Source: Pedobacter sp. W3I1 (lineage in GTDB: Bacteria > Bacteroidota > Bacteroidia > Sphingobacteriales > Sphingobacteriaceae). Taken from it: 64,000 bases of DNA. The translations under genes were made by a program, and so were the position numbers. The notes beneath the pieces were generated by a model. That model was not told the DNA's origin. It was given only the letters and a program-made list of their open reading frames with translations, and ran no database searches. The DNA is taken from positions 5,642,001-5,706,000 of the forward strand of contig NZ_JAUSXN010000001.1 in the NCBI RefSeq assembly GCF_030816015.1, read 5' to 3'. Positions within the stretch are counted from its first letter, which is position 1. Each line of letters opens with the position of its first letter. Positions 8,371 to 18,414 of the stretch are shown here, piece by piece.

Positions 8371-8786
8371 ATATATAAATTCAATTTAAAAAAATCTCTT
8401 TGCCAGTTTTCAGTTGGCGGTTTACAATTTTTTGCCACGAAAGCACTGAAACACGGAGTACATTACATGGTTCTCCACTTGGTCGTCATCCCATACACAC
8501 AGTCGTCATCCTAAACTTGTTTTATGTTGTGTTTATTGTTTCAATGGTCTAATAGCTACTTCGTGGTCAGGATCTTACCCAACGGTTAATTATCTTAAAA
8601 GATTGCTTCGGCTCACATAACTCAGCCTCGCAATGACGAACGAGGGGAAAGATCCATGAACAAGCCTTGCGTTTGGGGTTTTGGCGCTTAGCGTCGATTA
8701 ACCAATTTCAACCATTAACCAATTAGGCAATTAATGATGAACTATTTGACCAATGACTAATGAACCAATGACCAATAAACCCTCCC
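8371..8786. repeat. Repeat-rich intergenic stretch
   Basis: No gene seen. Positions about 8503-8575 carry a segment whose reverse complement recurs almost unchanged at about 14600-14676. Positions 8598-8640 carry GATTGCTTCGG..CTCGCAATGACGA, part of the same palindromic family as 5883-5970. Low-complexity words (AACCAATTTCAACCATTAAC and variants) follow up to the tsaD stop. Confidence 0.65.
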
Positions 8787-9789
8787 CTAAAACTCCATGC
8801 GCGCCATTGGCGAAACATCCTGCCCTACAAAATCCTGCTTCAGGTACTTCTGGTAACCTGCAATGGCAATCATGCCCGCATTATCAGTACAATACTGGAA
8901 CGCCGGTATATATATTTTCCAGCCCAGTTCGTCAGCTGTTTGTTGCAGGCCATTTCTTAAACCAGAGTTTGCCGAAACACCTCCTGCAATAGCAATTTTC
9001 TTTAATCCCGTATTGTTTTGCTGCTTTCTTTAACTTGTTCAGCAAAATTTGCACAATACTGTGTTGAACCGATGCACAAATATCATCTAAATTTTCGGCA
9101 ATAAAATTAGGGTTCTCTTTTTCCTGCTTTCTGATAAAATACAGAATAGAAGTTTTAAAACCGCTAAAGCTAAAATTCAGATCGGCAATTTGTGGTTCGG
9201 CAAATTTAAAGGCCAAAGGGTTTCCATGTTGTGCATGTTTATCAATCAGCGGTCCGCCAGGATAAGGCAAGGCTAGTAATTTAGCGGTTTTATCAAAAGC
9301 TTCTCCCGCCGCATCGTCTAATGTTTCGCCAACAATTTCCATATCAAAGTAATCTTTTACCAGTACAATCTGTGTATGTCCGCCTGAAACGGTTAAACAG
9401 ATAAAAGGGAAACTTGGCTTAGGATCATCAATAAAGTGCGCTAAGATGTGCGCATGCATGTGATTGACAGAAATTAAAGGTATATTTAAAGCTAATGCAA
9501 AAGATTTCGCGAAAGAGACGCCAACCAGTAAGGATCCTAAAAGGCCAGGGCCACGTGTAAAAGCTACGGCATCAATGTCTTGTTTTGTAACTTTAGCATT
9601 AATTAAAGCTTGTTGTACGGCAGGTACAATATTTTGTTGATGTACCCTTGAAGCTAATTCAGGTATAACACCACCATAATTTTGATGAATTGTTTGGTTT
9701 GCAATAACATTGGCAGTAATTTTGCCGTTGTTACAAATAGCAACAGATGTATCATCGCAAGAAGACTCGATAGCAAGTATAACAGACAA
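8787..9789 (-). CDS. tsaD: tRNA t6A37 threonylcarbamoyltransferase TsaD, frame broken near the end
   Basis: TsaD transfers the threonylcarbamoyl group to A37 of ANN-decoding tRNAs and is essential in most bacteria. The first 264 codons give the canonical N-terminus MSVILAIESSCDDTSVA, the metal-binding HMHAH (H110, H114) and SGGHTQ. In the frame from 9789 translation then runs into CYCRRCF and a stop at 8932. One base over, the true C-terminus continues: AIAGGVSANSGLRNG, the conserved CTDNAGMIAIAGYQ and a final MARMEF before TAG at 8787-8789. The shift maps to a T4 run at 8996-8999 (A4 on the coding strand), where three bases would restore the frame. With the correction the protein is about 333 residues, normal for TsaD. 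A sequence error is the most economical explanation. Confidence 0.9.
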
Positions 9790-9863
9790 ATTATTAATAT
9801 TTAAGCTGCAAAATTATTAAAAAACTATTTAAAATACTCCTTTGGGTAATCGCATCAATAATT

Positions 9864-12800
9864 TTGCTGCTTGCGCTTCTTATTTTTTCGCTGCAATTTA
9901 AGTCCGTTCAAACTTATTTAGCGCAGAAAACTGCTGCGTACCTGTCAAAAGAGCTCAAAACCACCGTTTCAATTAGAAGTCTTTATATTAAACCCTTTAA
10001 ATCTATCGTACTGGAAGATTTATTGGTATTGGATTTACAAAAAGACACTTTATTGAGAACCCCTCAGTTCATGGTCGATATTAATCAATTATCCATCGAT
10101 AAAAAGATTATCGATATCAATACCATTCAAATCAACAATGGGCGGTTTTTCCTAAAGGATTTCAAAGATAAGTCTTCTAATCTCGATTTCATTATAAACT
10201 ACTTCGATTCTGGTAAACCCACTGTAAAGAAAAAGAAAAGCAAGCCATACGATATCAATATTGGCCGTATTATTTTAAACAAATTTGCCTTCAGGTATAA
10301 AAATTACGGAGCAAAAGATACTACGCAAGGCAAAAGTGTAAACTTCGAGAATATTGATATTAAAGAACTCAGCGGTATTTTTGAGGGGCTCGACACGAAA
10401 AAGCACCTGGTTAAAACCAATATCAAAAACCTAACCTTTAAGGAGCGGAGCGGATTTTACCTGAAAAATCTAACAGCGCAAACTACTATAGACAGTAATG
10501 CTATTGAGCTGAAAAATCTATTGCTCGAAACCAATCAGAGCCGTTTAACCGATTATTACCAAATGCGGTTTAAAAGTTATAAAGATTTTAACCACTACGT
10601 AGATAATGTGCGGATGAAAGCTATTTTTAAAAATAGCCATATCACCTCAAGAGACATTGCATTCTTTGCGCCTGAAATGAACACCATGAAACTCGACCTG
10701 GATGTTGATGGTCAGATTACGGGTTTAGTGAATAACCTTAAAGCCAAAAAACTATCATTAAGAACAGGAAAAGCCACACACATTAAAGGAGATTTTATTA
10801 TAAAGGGACTACCGAAATGGAAAGAGACCTTTATGGACCTCAACATTGAAATGGCGGGGACTAATAAAACCGACCTGGAGGAAGTGCTGGCAGGCATTAC
10901 CAACAGCAAGAAGAAAATTGTTCCTGTAATTGTAAACAAATTTGGCAACATTAACTTTAATGGAAGCTTCACCGGTTTCCAGAACGACTTTATTGCCTAT
11001 GGCGAATTTAAAACCAAACTTGGCCGTATTGTTTCAGATGTGAACATGAAAATCGACAAAAACGATGTTCCATCCTATACCGGGAATGTAAAAAGCTACG
11101 ATTTTAACCTGGGTAATCTGATTGATGAAAAAAGTCTTGGCCGCATCAGTTCTTCTTTATATGTTAAGGGACGTGGTACTGAGCTTAAAGAGTTAACCGA
11201 GAAGATAAACGGCGATATAGACTATATCGATTTTAATAATTACCGATACCACAATGTGAAAATTGATGGAACTTTTAATAAAAAGTATTTCGATGGTAAG
11301 CTAAGCATTAACGATCGCAACGTGAAACTGGTTTTTGATGGCGGGGTAAACCTGAATCCAAAACTGCCTGTATTTAACTTTAATGCTACAATTTCAAAAG
11401 CAAAATTAAAGGCCTTAAAACTCCTGAAAGATTCGTTACAGGTTGATGCTAAATTTACGACCAATTTCTCGGGCACCAACCTGAACAATATATCGGGCAA
11501 ATTATTAATTGAAGAAATCAGACTACAAAACCCGAAAGGCATTTACAGTGTAGATTCGGTACAGTTAATGGCCAACGGTACGGGTGCCAGCCGCGTACTG
11601 GATATCCGGTCAGATATTTTAGATGCCAGCATTAAAGGTGAATATGATTTAAATTCTATTGTTTCGTATTACAAAGCCATTGCCAAAACGTATATCCCTT
11701 CGTTAAAAGCCGATATTATTAAATACAAGAACCAGATTTTTCAGTTTAACCTGAAGGTTAAAAAATTCGAACCGCTTGCGCAGATCTTTCTACCAGGCTT
11801 GGAATTAGAAGAGGGTGCTGTACTAACAGGAGATTTCGATTCGCGCAACAATACCGCAACGCTGAACGGTTTTGTGAAGAAACTAAAATACAATGGCATT
11901 GTGGTAAACAATATTATCCTCGATGAAAATACCACTACACAACAGCTTCAACTGATTGTAACCTCCGATCGTGTGCAGATTAACGATAGTTTATTTATTA
12001 AAGATGTAAACATTTCCAATATCCTGCGGAACGACAGTTTGGCCTTCAACGTAAAAATGTCGAACGCAGACGAAGACAATCAGCTTGATTTAAACGGACT
12101 GGTAGAATTTACCAAAAACCAGGATACCACGGCAAGGTTAAGCGTATTGCCATCGATCTTAAAAATTAATAATGAAGAGTGGCGCATTCAGGAAAAAGTA
12201 CGCATCGTATTAAACAATGGTAAAACCGAAATCAGTAATTTCGATTTAACCAACGGGAAACAGCAACTTACTATTGATGGATTAATTTCGGAAGATCCCA
12301 AAGATTTAATTAGTGTTGGCTTTAAAGATTTTAACTTAAAAACCCTGAATCCTTTTACCAAAGGCTTTGGAGTTAAATTAGGCGGAAACGTTAACGGGGC
12401 AACTGATTTGTATGGCATATTAAAAGCACCCAGGGTAACCGACGATTTAAAGATTGATTCGTTAAACTTTAACGATATCTATATCGGCACCTTAACCGAT
12501 ACTTCATCGTACAGCAACGAGAGCAAAAAAATAAATGTATTTACACGCATCATGGCCGACGGTTCAGAGACTCTTAAACTGACCGGAAATCTAGATCTAA
12601 AAGAAAAAGCGATCGACCTTGCTGTAAAAATGGACGAAAGTAAGCTTACCATTCTCGAGCCTTTTGTTAAACAACTGGTATCCAATTTAAAAGGAAATAT
12701 CTCGGCAGATTTAACCGTAAAAGGTAAATTTGACAAGCCTGAAATTAATGGAAATGTATCGTTAAATAAGGCACAGCTGATGGTGAACTACCTTAAAACC

Positions 12801-14294
12801 ACCTATGTAATTACTGATCAGGTAGAGGTGAATAATAGCGTAATTAAACTCGACGATTTTGAGCTTAAGGACCTGGAAGGCCATGAAGCTACTGCACGCG
12901 GTAGTGTTGATTTAAACGACATTAACTACCCTACATTGAAAGTAACGGTGAATGCAAACAGTTTAATGGCCTTAAACACTACCGCGAAAGACAATTCGGT
13001 ATACTATGGCCGTGCATATGGCACGGGCGTATTTACGTTTACAGGCCCTACCAATAAAATGAAGATCGATATCAAGGCAAAAACGGAGAAAGGAACCGTG
13101 TTTAACTTGCCTCTAAATAGTTCTGAAACCATATCGGATAAAGATTTTATTAATTTTGTAAGCCGCGATTCGACTGTTCTGGTTAAGAAAAAAACCAACT
13201 TTGATGGTTTAACCCTAACCTTCAAATTAACCATCGACCCGAATACCACCGCGAATATATTTACCACCCTGGGTAATTTAAGTGGCAAGGGTAATGCCGA
13301 TCTAAACTTAAACATCAACAGTTTCGGCGATTTCGAAATGTCTGGCGATTATATCATCGAGACCGGAAGTTTCGATTTTACAGCCCAGGAGGTAATCAAC
13401 AAAAAATTCGAAATCAGGCAAGGTGGAACCATCCGCTGGACGGGTAACCCTACTGCCGCACAAATTAACTTAAAAGCAGTATACGCTTTGAGGGCAAGTT
13501 TAAACGACCTTTACAAAGCAGCCAACCGCGATGCCAGCAGCAATGCCAACCAAAGGGTAAATACCGAGGTAGAGATGGGGTTAACGGGTTTACTGTTAAA
13601 ACCAGATATTAAGCTCGATATCAATTTCCCTGCACAACCTTCTATTAAAGAAGAACTGCAAACCTATTTCAGCGATCAGAACAACCTGAACCTGCAGGCT
13701 TTCAGTTTAATTATCAGAAGAAGTTTTGCCCCTGGAAATGGTGGCGAATCGATCGGAAACCAGCTCAGTTCTACCGCAACCAGTACAGCTACAGAGTTGG
13801 TATTTAACCAGTTTAACAATGTACTTTCTTCATTAAACCTAAACTTTGTCGATCTGAACGTACGCTCGTTGAGCGAGGCCAATGCATCGTTTAAATTCTT
13901 TAGTGATCGTTTAATTATTAATGCAGGTATTGTAGATCGAAACAGTGTGAACGATTTTACCGTGATCGATTTCTCTAAAGACAATGTAGGCAGAGAGGTT
14001 GAGGCACTTTTCCTGATTAAAAAAGATGGTAGCTTAACCGTAAAAGCTGCAAATAAACCTCCTACGCAACAGAGTATATTCTTAAACAGCGGGATCAGTT
14101 CAACGGCAAACGTTACCTCTTTTGGTTTGGTGTATACCCAGCAGTTTGATACGTTTAAGGAGTTTATTCAGAAAATTTCTGGCGCTTACCGCCGGAACCT
14201 GAAAAGGAACCAAAGCCAGGTTCCTGTTAAAACGAATAAATCGATTAATAAAGACGCGATTATTAATCAAAGCAAAGGGAACCAACGGAGGTAA
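9864..14294 (+). CDS. tamB: TamB-like translocation/assembly module protein
   Basis: A very large (1476-residue) envelope protein expected to span from the inner membrane to the outer membrane as a long lipid-conducting beta-taco (TamB/AsmA-like, DUF490). The body is a long run of beta-strand repeats rich in Asn/Asp/Lys/Leu. The conserved C-terminal TamB domain is recognisable at about 1150-1400 (DFTAQEVINKKFEIRQGGTI, RWTGNPTAAQINLKAVY). The TTG at 9864 is the first standard start, but it falls inside the membrane anchor. In-frame codons upstream to 9798 encode KKLFKILLWVIASIILL, so the true N-terminus probably begins near 9813 at a non-standard ATT or a misread ATG. It is divergent from tsaD. 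Function is inferred from the family. Confidence 0.88.
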   Translation: MLLALLIFSLQFKSVQTYLAQKTAAYLSKELKTTVSIRSLYIKPFKSIVLEDLLVLDLQKDTLLRTPQFMVDINQLSIDKKIIDINTIQINNGRFFLKDFKDKSSNLDFIINYFDSGKPTVKKKKSKPYDINIGRIILNKFAFRYKNYGAKDTTQGKSVNFENIDIKELSGIFEGLDTKKHLVKTNIKNLTFKERSGFYLKNLTAQTTIDSNAIELKNLLLETNQSRLTDYYQMRFKSYKDFNHYVDNVRMKAIFKNSHITSRDIAFFAPEMNTMKLDLDVDGQITGLVNNLKAKKLSLRTGKATHIKGDFIIKGLPKWKETFMDLNIEMAGTNKTDLEEVLAGITNSKKKIVPVIVNKFGNINFNGSFTGFQNDFIAYGEFKTKLGRIVSDVNMKIDKNDVPSYTGNVKSYDFNLGNLIDEKSLGRISSSLYVKGRGTELKELTEKINGDIDYIDFNNYRYHNVKIDGTFNKKYFDGKLSINDRNVKLVFDGGVNLNPKLPVFNFNATISKAKLKALKLLKDSLQVDAKFTTNFSGTNLNNISGKLLIEEIRLQNPKGIYSVDSVQLMANGTGASRVLDIRSDILDASIKGEYDLNSIVSYYKAIAKTYIPSLKADIIKYKNQIFQFNLKVKKFEPLAQIFLPGLELEEGAVLTGDFDSRNNTATLNGFVKKLKYNGIVVNNIILDENTTTQQLQLIVTSDRVQINDSLFIKDVNISNILRNDSLAFNVKMSNADEDNQLDLNGLVEFTKNQDTTARLSVLPSILKINNEEWRIQEKVRIVLNNGKTEISNFDLTNGKQQLTIDGLISEDPKDLISVGFKDFNLKTLNPFTKGFGVKLGGNVNGATDLYGILKAPRVTDDLKIDSLNFNDIYIGTLTDTSSYSNESKKINVFTRIMADGSETLKLTGNLDLKEKAIDLAVKMDESKLTILEPFVKQLVSNLKGNISADLTVKGKFDKPEINGNVSLNKAQLMVNYLKTTYVITDQVEVNNSVIKLDDFELKDLEGHEATARGSVDLNDINYPTLKVTVNANSLMALNTTAKDNSVYYGRAYGTGVFTFTGPTNKMKIDIKAKTEKGTVFNLPLNSSETISDKDFINFVSRDSTVLVKKKTNFDGLTLTFKLTIDPNTTANIFTTLGNLSGKGNADLNLNINSFGDFEMSGDYIIETGSFDFTAQEVINKKFEIRQGGTIRWTGNPTAAQINLKAVYALRASLNDLYKAANRDASSNANQRVNTEVEMGLTGLLLKPDIKLDINFPAQPSIKEELQTYFSDQNNLNLQAFSLIIRRSFAPGNGGESIGNQLSSTATSTATELVFNQFNNVLSSLNLNFVDLNVRSLSEANASFKFFSDRLIINAGIVDRNSVNDFTVIDFSKDNVGREVEALFLIKKDGSLTVKAANKPPTQQSIFLNSGISSTANVTSFGLVYTQQFDTFKEFIQKISGAYRRNLKRNQSQVPVKTNKSINKDAIINQSKGNQRR

Positions 14295-15110
14295 AGAGGT
14301 TGGTTCATTTGTTGAGTAGTCATTAGTTCATTGGTTCAATAGTTGATTAGTTCGTGCGGAGTCGTCATTCCCAGAGGTTAGCTTTTTAACAAAAAACAAA
14401 GGAGTTGGGTGACAGGTAAGATAAATCGTCATCGACCGCAGTGGAGAGATCTTTTAACATAGTCCAAAGATCTCTCCACTCCGCATTTGCTTCGGTCGAG
14501 ATGACGCCAATTTAGAATCTGTCATTGGTACGCAGGTGGGAATCTTAATGCCATTGCATTCTGGTCTCTTTTAATCGTTATAATCATGTTATATAGATCC
14601 TGACCACGAAGTAGCTATTAGACCATTGAAAACAATAAACAACTAATAAAACAAGTTCAGGAGGACGATCTCGGGAGAATTTATAGATTCAAGACCTGGA
14701 AGTCAAGACTCCAGACTAATTAATTTCTCATTCGCACTTTCATTCTGAACGCAGTGAAGAATCTCCTACCTATAATACACAGAACCACAAATCACAACAT
14801 CGAAACGGTAAATTTATAATCGGCGCCACGCTTACAGATCCTGATCCTCAGATGTCTGATAGGGTGACGAACCGCAGGAGAAATTAACCGAATCAAGACT
14901 TAAATGATCTTATATGTCTTATATGGTAAAACCAAATCCGTTGCTATGGAGTTAACGATAAAGATCCTGAACCAAGTTCAGGAGGACGAGCCGAGGAGAA
15001 ATTAACCGAATCAAGACTTAAATGATTTTATATGGTAAAAACTCAGTGATGGCTATGGAATTACTAAGATCCTGAAACAAGTTCAGGATGACGAATCTCA
15101 GTATACGCAT
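14295..15110. repeat. 816-bp intergenic repeat cluster
   Basis: No gene seen. Four kinds of repeat are visible. (1) A hairpin at about 14427-14508 with arms CATCGACCGCAGTGGAGAGA and its near-complement ending GGTCGAGATGACG. (2) About 14600-14676, an inverted copy of 8503-8575. (3) Two direct copies of GGAGAAATTAACCGAATCAA plus about 25 further bases, starting at 14877 and 14995. (4) Several GATCCTGA..AAGTTCAGGA units around 14965 and 15070. The clutter fits dispersed palindromic repeats, not coding DNA. Confidence 0.75.
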
Positions 15111-15149
15111 AAAAAAAACCAACAATCGAACATCTGTTCAACTGTTGGT
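15111..15149 (-). terminator. Rho-independent terminator of ribBA
   Basis: On the minus strand a stem ACCAACA/TGTTGGT with an inner GAACA/TGTTC stem is followed by eight T residues. It lies about 80 bp past the ribBA stop codon. Confidence 0.8.
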
Positions 15150-15227
15150 CTTGTATAAGTTTTCAATTAGTAATTTCAGTTCGCACAATCCAAACTGTTA
15201 ACTGCAAACTGTTAACTGCCAACTGAA

Positions 15228-16439
15228 TTATCCTTTCATAATCGAATGGCCCATTTTATCTCTTTTGGTCGTTAAATAACGTTCGTTATGTACATTACTT
15301 GCAATTTCGATCGGGATGTTTTCTACCACTTCTAAGCCATAACCAATTAAGCCTGCTCTCTTGGTTGGGTTATTACTCATTAAACGCATTTTACTCACCC
15401 CTTCCGATCGCAGGATCTGCGCACCTACACCATAATCGCGTTCATCGCCTTTAAAGCCTAATTTAATATTCGCTTCTACCGTATCGAAACCGGCATCCTG
15501 TAAGTTATACGAACGTAATTTATTGATCAGCCCGATACCTCTACCCTCCTGGTTCATGTATACCACAATGCCTTTACCTTCTTTTTCAATCATTTCTAAT
15601 GCTTTGTGCAACTGCGGACCACAATCGCAACGGCATGAACCGAAGATATCGCCTGTTACACAAGAGCTGTGTACACGTGCTAAAATAGGTTCGTTGGCAT
15701 TCCATTCGCCTTTAGAAATAGCTAAATGTGTGGCATTGTTATCTAACTGCGTATAGGCTGTCATTTTAAAATCGCCCCAAGCCGTAGGTAAATCGATGCT
15801 AACCTCTTGTTTAATCAAACTATCCATGGTTAAACGGTAGGCGATTAAATCTTCTATTGATATAATTTTTAACTGGTGCTGCTCGGCAATTTTAAATAAA
15901 TCAGGAAGTCTGGCCATTTCGCCATCTTCTTTTAAAATCTCTACCAATAAACCTGCAGGTTTCATGCCGGCTAAACGCGCTAAATCTACCGCAGCTTCTG
16001 TATGACCTGCACGGCGGATTACGCCACCGTCTTTGGCAATTAAAGGAAAAATATGTCCTGGCCTGCCCAACTCTTCAGGGTCGGTTTTAGGATTAACCAA
16101 AGCCAGCATGGTTTTAGAGCGGTCGCTTGCCGAAATCCCCGTGGTACAACCATGGCCAACCAGGTCGACTGAAACTGTAAAATTAGTTTCGTAAGCGGCC
16201 GTATTTTTACCCACCATCAGGTTCAGGTTTAATTCTTTACAACGTTCTTCTGTTAGGGGCGCACAGATTAAACCGCGGCCATAAGTAGCCATAAAATTGA
16301 TAATCTCGGGCGTTGCATTTTCGGCTGCCGTTAAAAAATCACCTTCGTTCTCTCTATTCTCATCATCTACAACAATAATAACTTTACCAGCTTTTATATC
16401 TGCGATGGCCTCTTCTATTGTGTTTAATTTTGTTTGCAT
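15228..16439 (-). CDS. ribBA: Bifunctional RibBA: DHBP synthase / GTP cyclohydrolase II
   Basis: Makes both riboflavin precursors: 3,4-dihydroxy-2-butanone 4-phosphate from ribulose 5-phosphate (RibB half) and the diaminopyrimidine from GTP (RibA half). The RibB half shows [11 protein letters not shown] and [14 protein letters not shown]. The RibA half shows the zinc-binding [18 protein letters not shown] and the [13 protein letters not shown] active-site segment. From [12 protein letters not shown] (ATG at 16437-16439) the protein has 403 residues, the usual length. An upstream in-frame ATG at 16523 would add 28 atypical residues and lies upstream of the likely promoter, so it was rejected. 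No FMN-riboswitch-like fold was recognised in the leader. Confidence 0.97.
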   Translation of the reverse strand: MQTKLNTIEEAIADIKAGKVIIVVDDENRENEGDFLTAAENATPEIINFMATYGRGLICAPLTEERCKELNLNLMVGKNTAAYETNFTVSVDLVGHGCTTGISASDRSKTMLALVNPKTDPEELGRPGHIFPLIAKDGGVIRRAGHTEAAVDLARLAGMKPAGLLVEILKEDGEMARLPDLFKIAEQHQLKIISIEDLIAYRLTMDSLIKQEVSIDLPTAWGDFKMTAYTQLDNNATHLAISKGEWNANEPILARVHSSCVTGDIFGSCRCDCGPQLHKALEMIEKEGKGIVVYMNQEGRGIGLINKLRSYNLQDAGFDTVEANIKLGFKGDERDYGVGAQILRSEGVSKMRLMSNNPTKRAGLIGYGLEVVENIPIEIASNVHNERYLTTKRDKMGHSIMKG

Positions 16440-16512
16440 TTTATAAACATTATGGGGCAAATGGTGTGTAAGGCGTATTAAAATCAATTTATACCACAAA
16501 CAATAACCCGTA

Positions 16513-16520
16513 CAAATGTA
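16513..16520 (-). promoter_or_regulatory. Probable -7 promoter element of ribBA
   Basis: On the minus strand TACATTTG matches TAnnTTTG exactly, about 75 bp upstream of the ribBA ATG. It also lies inside the small palindrome GTACAAATGTAC. No well-spaced -33 element was found. Confidence 0.4.
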
Positions 16521-16578
16521 CAACCTTATTGAGCAATATTTGGATTAAAATATCATCTGTAAGTAAAGGAAAAGGCGC

Positions 16579-17967
16579 CTATTTTTCCTTCTTTTTAAAT
16601 AGTTTGAGGAAGAGTTGCTTGTAGTAATTTACATCAAATAAGGCCGAATCTACGGTAGCTTTATAGGTTAAAAAGGCCGCCAGAGGCGATAAAACAATTA
16701 CGGCAATCCACATCCCGAAGATTGGGTTCAAATTACCTTCGCGAGCCGACTTTTCGGCCACCGTGGTAATAATGTGGTACACTAAGAAGAAGCAAATGGC
16801 CACCACAACGGGTAAACCCATCCCTCCTTTTCTAATAATGGCACCTAATGGCGCACCAATAAAAAACAACAGGATGCAAGACGCAGCCAGGGTAAATTTA
16901 CGTTGGTACTCTACGGTGGTAAAAATAATTTCGCCGGTTAAATCGGTTTGGCGCGGGCCCCAGTTGGGTACGTGCTGCATAATATTCGCAACCGTATTGT
17001 TTGCATTATCAAGGGCCAGTTTCCGCGATCCGTTAGGAATACTCTTCAGTATTACATCATCAATCTTTTTCGGAACAGCTTTTATACTTGTATAACCTTT
17101 AGTCACATTAAACTGTTTGAAGTTGCTGGTGAGATTGGCAATGGTTCGCATTTTCATGGTATCCAATTGCTTGGTCAGTGAGTCGCGCTTTTTAACAATC
17201 CCTTTCAGGTTTAACATGGGCGTACTGTTTCCAAATGCATTCGGATCGGTGGTACTGCCATCAAAAGACGACATATCGAAACGCGGTGAGGTTTCTTTAA
17301 AACGGTTCCGCGTAAAAATCTGCCGCGGGTTATACATGCCGTTTTTCGAAGATTGCTCTTCGTACTGCACGCCATTTTTAAGGTTAAGCACCAAATATTT
17401 ACCATCGGCGGTTTTGTTCATTTTACCCTCTTTCGCCAGAATTACCTTCGGAATTCCGTTATTCTCGCGGTGATCGTAAATCATGATATTGTGCAAGGTA
17501 CCGTCTTCCTCTTTCGAATCAACACGGATGGCATAACCCGGAATGGCGTTGTTAAAAACCCCTGGTTTGATTAAAAATGAAAGTTTTTTATTCCTGATAT
17601 CGTACAGTAGCGAGCCAAATTTCAGGTTGGCTTTGGGCAGCATATAGTTGGCAAAAAAGAAGGAGGCTATGGTGAGCATCAAAATCACCACAAACAGGGG
17701 GCGCATGGCTTTCTGCAAAGAAATACCTGCCGATTTAATGGCCACCAGCTCATAATTTTCGCCGAGTGTACCAAAAGTCATGATGGAAGAAAGCAGTACC
17801 GATAGTGGCAGCGCCATTGATACATTGGCTGCCGAGGCGTAATACATCAGCTCCAGAATGGTGTACCATTCGAAACCTTTTCCAATTAAATCATCAATCC
17901 ATTTAAACAGAAAAAACATTAATAGAATAAACATCATAACAAAAAATGTTGCTATGAATGGCTTCAC
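16579..17967 (-). CDS. LptF/LptG-type lipopolysaccharide export permease (YjgP/YjgQ family)
   Basis: Inner-membrane subunit of the Lpt ABC exporter that pulls lipopolysaccharide towards the periplasmic bridge. Three N-terminal transmembrane helices (about 4-22, 45-68, 92-115 from the GTG at 17967) precede a periplasmic beta-jellyroll domain (about 130-340) and three C-terminal helices, as expected for the YjgP/YjgQ family. The annotated GTG cuts the cytoplasmic N-terminus. The frame is open further upstream and encodes KKIHLLLIKAFVKPF, the normal beginning, but the only sensible start (GTG at 18002-18004) is one base out of frame across an A8 run. One A too many is likely. LptF versus LptG cannot be decided here. 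Confidence 0.9.
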   Translation of the reverse strand: MKPFIATFFVMMFILLMFFLFKWIDDLIGKGFEWYTILELMYYASAANVSMALPLSVLLSSIMTFGTLGENYELVAIKSAGISLQKAMRPLFVVILMLTIASFFFANYMLPKANLKFGSLLYDIRNKKLSFLIKPGVFNNAIPGYAIRVDSKEEDGTLHNIMIYDHRENNGIPKVILAKEGKMNKTADGKYLVLNLKNGVQYEEQSSKNGMYNPRQIFTRNRFKETSPRFDMSSFDGSTTDPNAFGNSTPMLNLKGIVKKRDSLTKQLDTMKMRTIANLTSNFKQFNVTKGYTSIKAVPKKIDDVILKSIPNGSRKLALDNANNTVANIMQHVPNWGPRQTDLTGEIIFTTVEYQRKFTLAASCILLFFIGAPLGAIIRKGGMGLPVVVAICFFLVYHIITTVAEKSAREGNLNPIFGMWIAVIVLSPLAAFLTYKATVDSALFDVNYYKQLFLKLFKKKEK

Positions 17968-18033
17968 AAATGCTTTTATTAATAGAAGATGTATTTTTTT
18001 TCACCCTACAAAGGTAAACAATACGAAGGTAAT

Positions 18034-18414
18034 TTATGCACCCAATACGCTAATCAGATAATCGATCTGGTTATCCCAGATTAATTTTTTCTCTGCTAGA
18101 AGCTCATCGGTAGTAAAATCAGTAATCGAGAGGGCAACATCATTGGTTAGTTCATCCTGTACAATTTCCATCTCAAAATAACATTGAGGTTCGTCATCAA
18201 GCCACTTAAATTTAACCAGCTTATTTTCTTTAATGGAAACCAGTTTTGCTTTTTGCTGCTCATCATCCCAGGTAAAAGTATACACCTGATCGCGGAAATT
18301 CACATCGTCCGCAAACCATTGCGATAAGCCGTTTGGCTCACTTATAAAACTATACAATATTCTTGGTGACGATCTAACTTCGTACTCTAGTGTAAATTTT
18401 TTCTTTTCTGCCAT
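18034..18414 (-). CDS. START-like domain protein of Bacteroidota type
   Basis: A 126-residue cytoplasmic protein with the START/AHSA1-like helix-grip fold: the N-terminal strand KKFTLEYEVRSSPRILYSFI, the segment GLSQWFADDVNFRD, paired strands FTWDDEQQKAKLVSI and LVKFKWLDD, and a C-terminal helix LIWDNQIDYLISVLG. These single-domain proteins are conserved across Bacteroidota, usually as a core gene of unknown function, and are thought to bind a hydrophobic ligand. It sits upstream of the Lpt permease on the same strand with a 66-bp gap. Identity of the fold is convincing; the ligand is unknown. Confidence 0.85.
   Translation of the reverse strand: MAEKKKFTLEYEVRSSPRILYSFISEPNGLSQWFADDVNFRDQVYTFTWDDEQQKAKLVSIKENKLVKFKWLDDEPQCYFEMEIVQDELTNDVALSITDFTTDELLAEKKLIWDNQIDYLISVLGA

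Noticed and set aside
14295-15110. CRISPR-like array in the repeat cluster
   Set aside because: Repeats differ in length, orientation and spacing, there are no uniform spacers, and no cas gene is seen in the window.
16440-16523. Upstream start for ribBA
   Set aside because: Adds 28 residues ([12 protein letters not shown]..) absent from the family and lies across the probable promoter.
16440-16578. FMN riboswitch ahead of ribBA
   Set aside because: No conserved RFN sequence blocks or multi-stem arrangement are visible in the leader.
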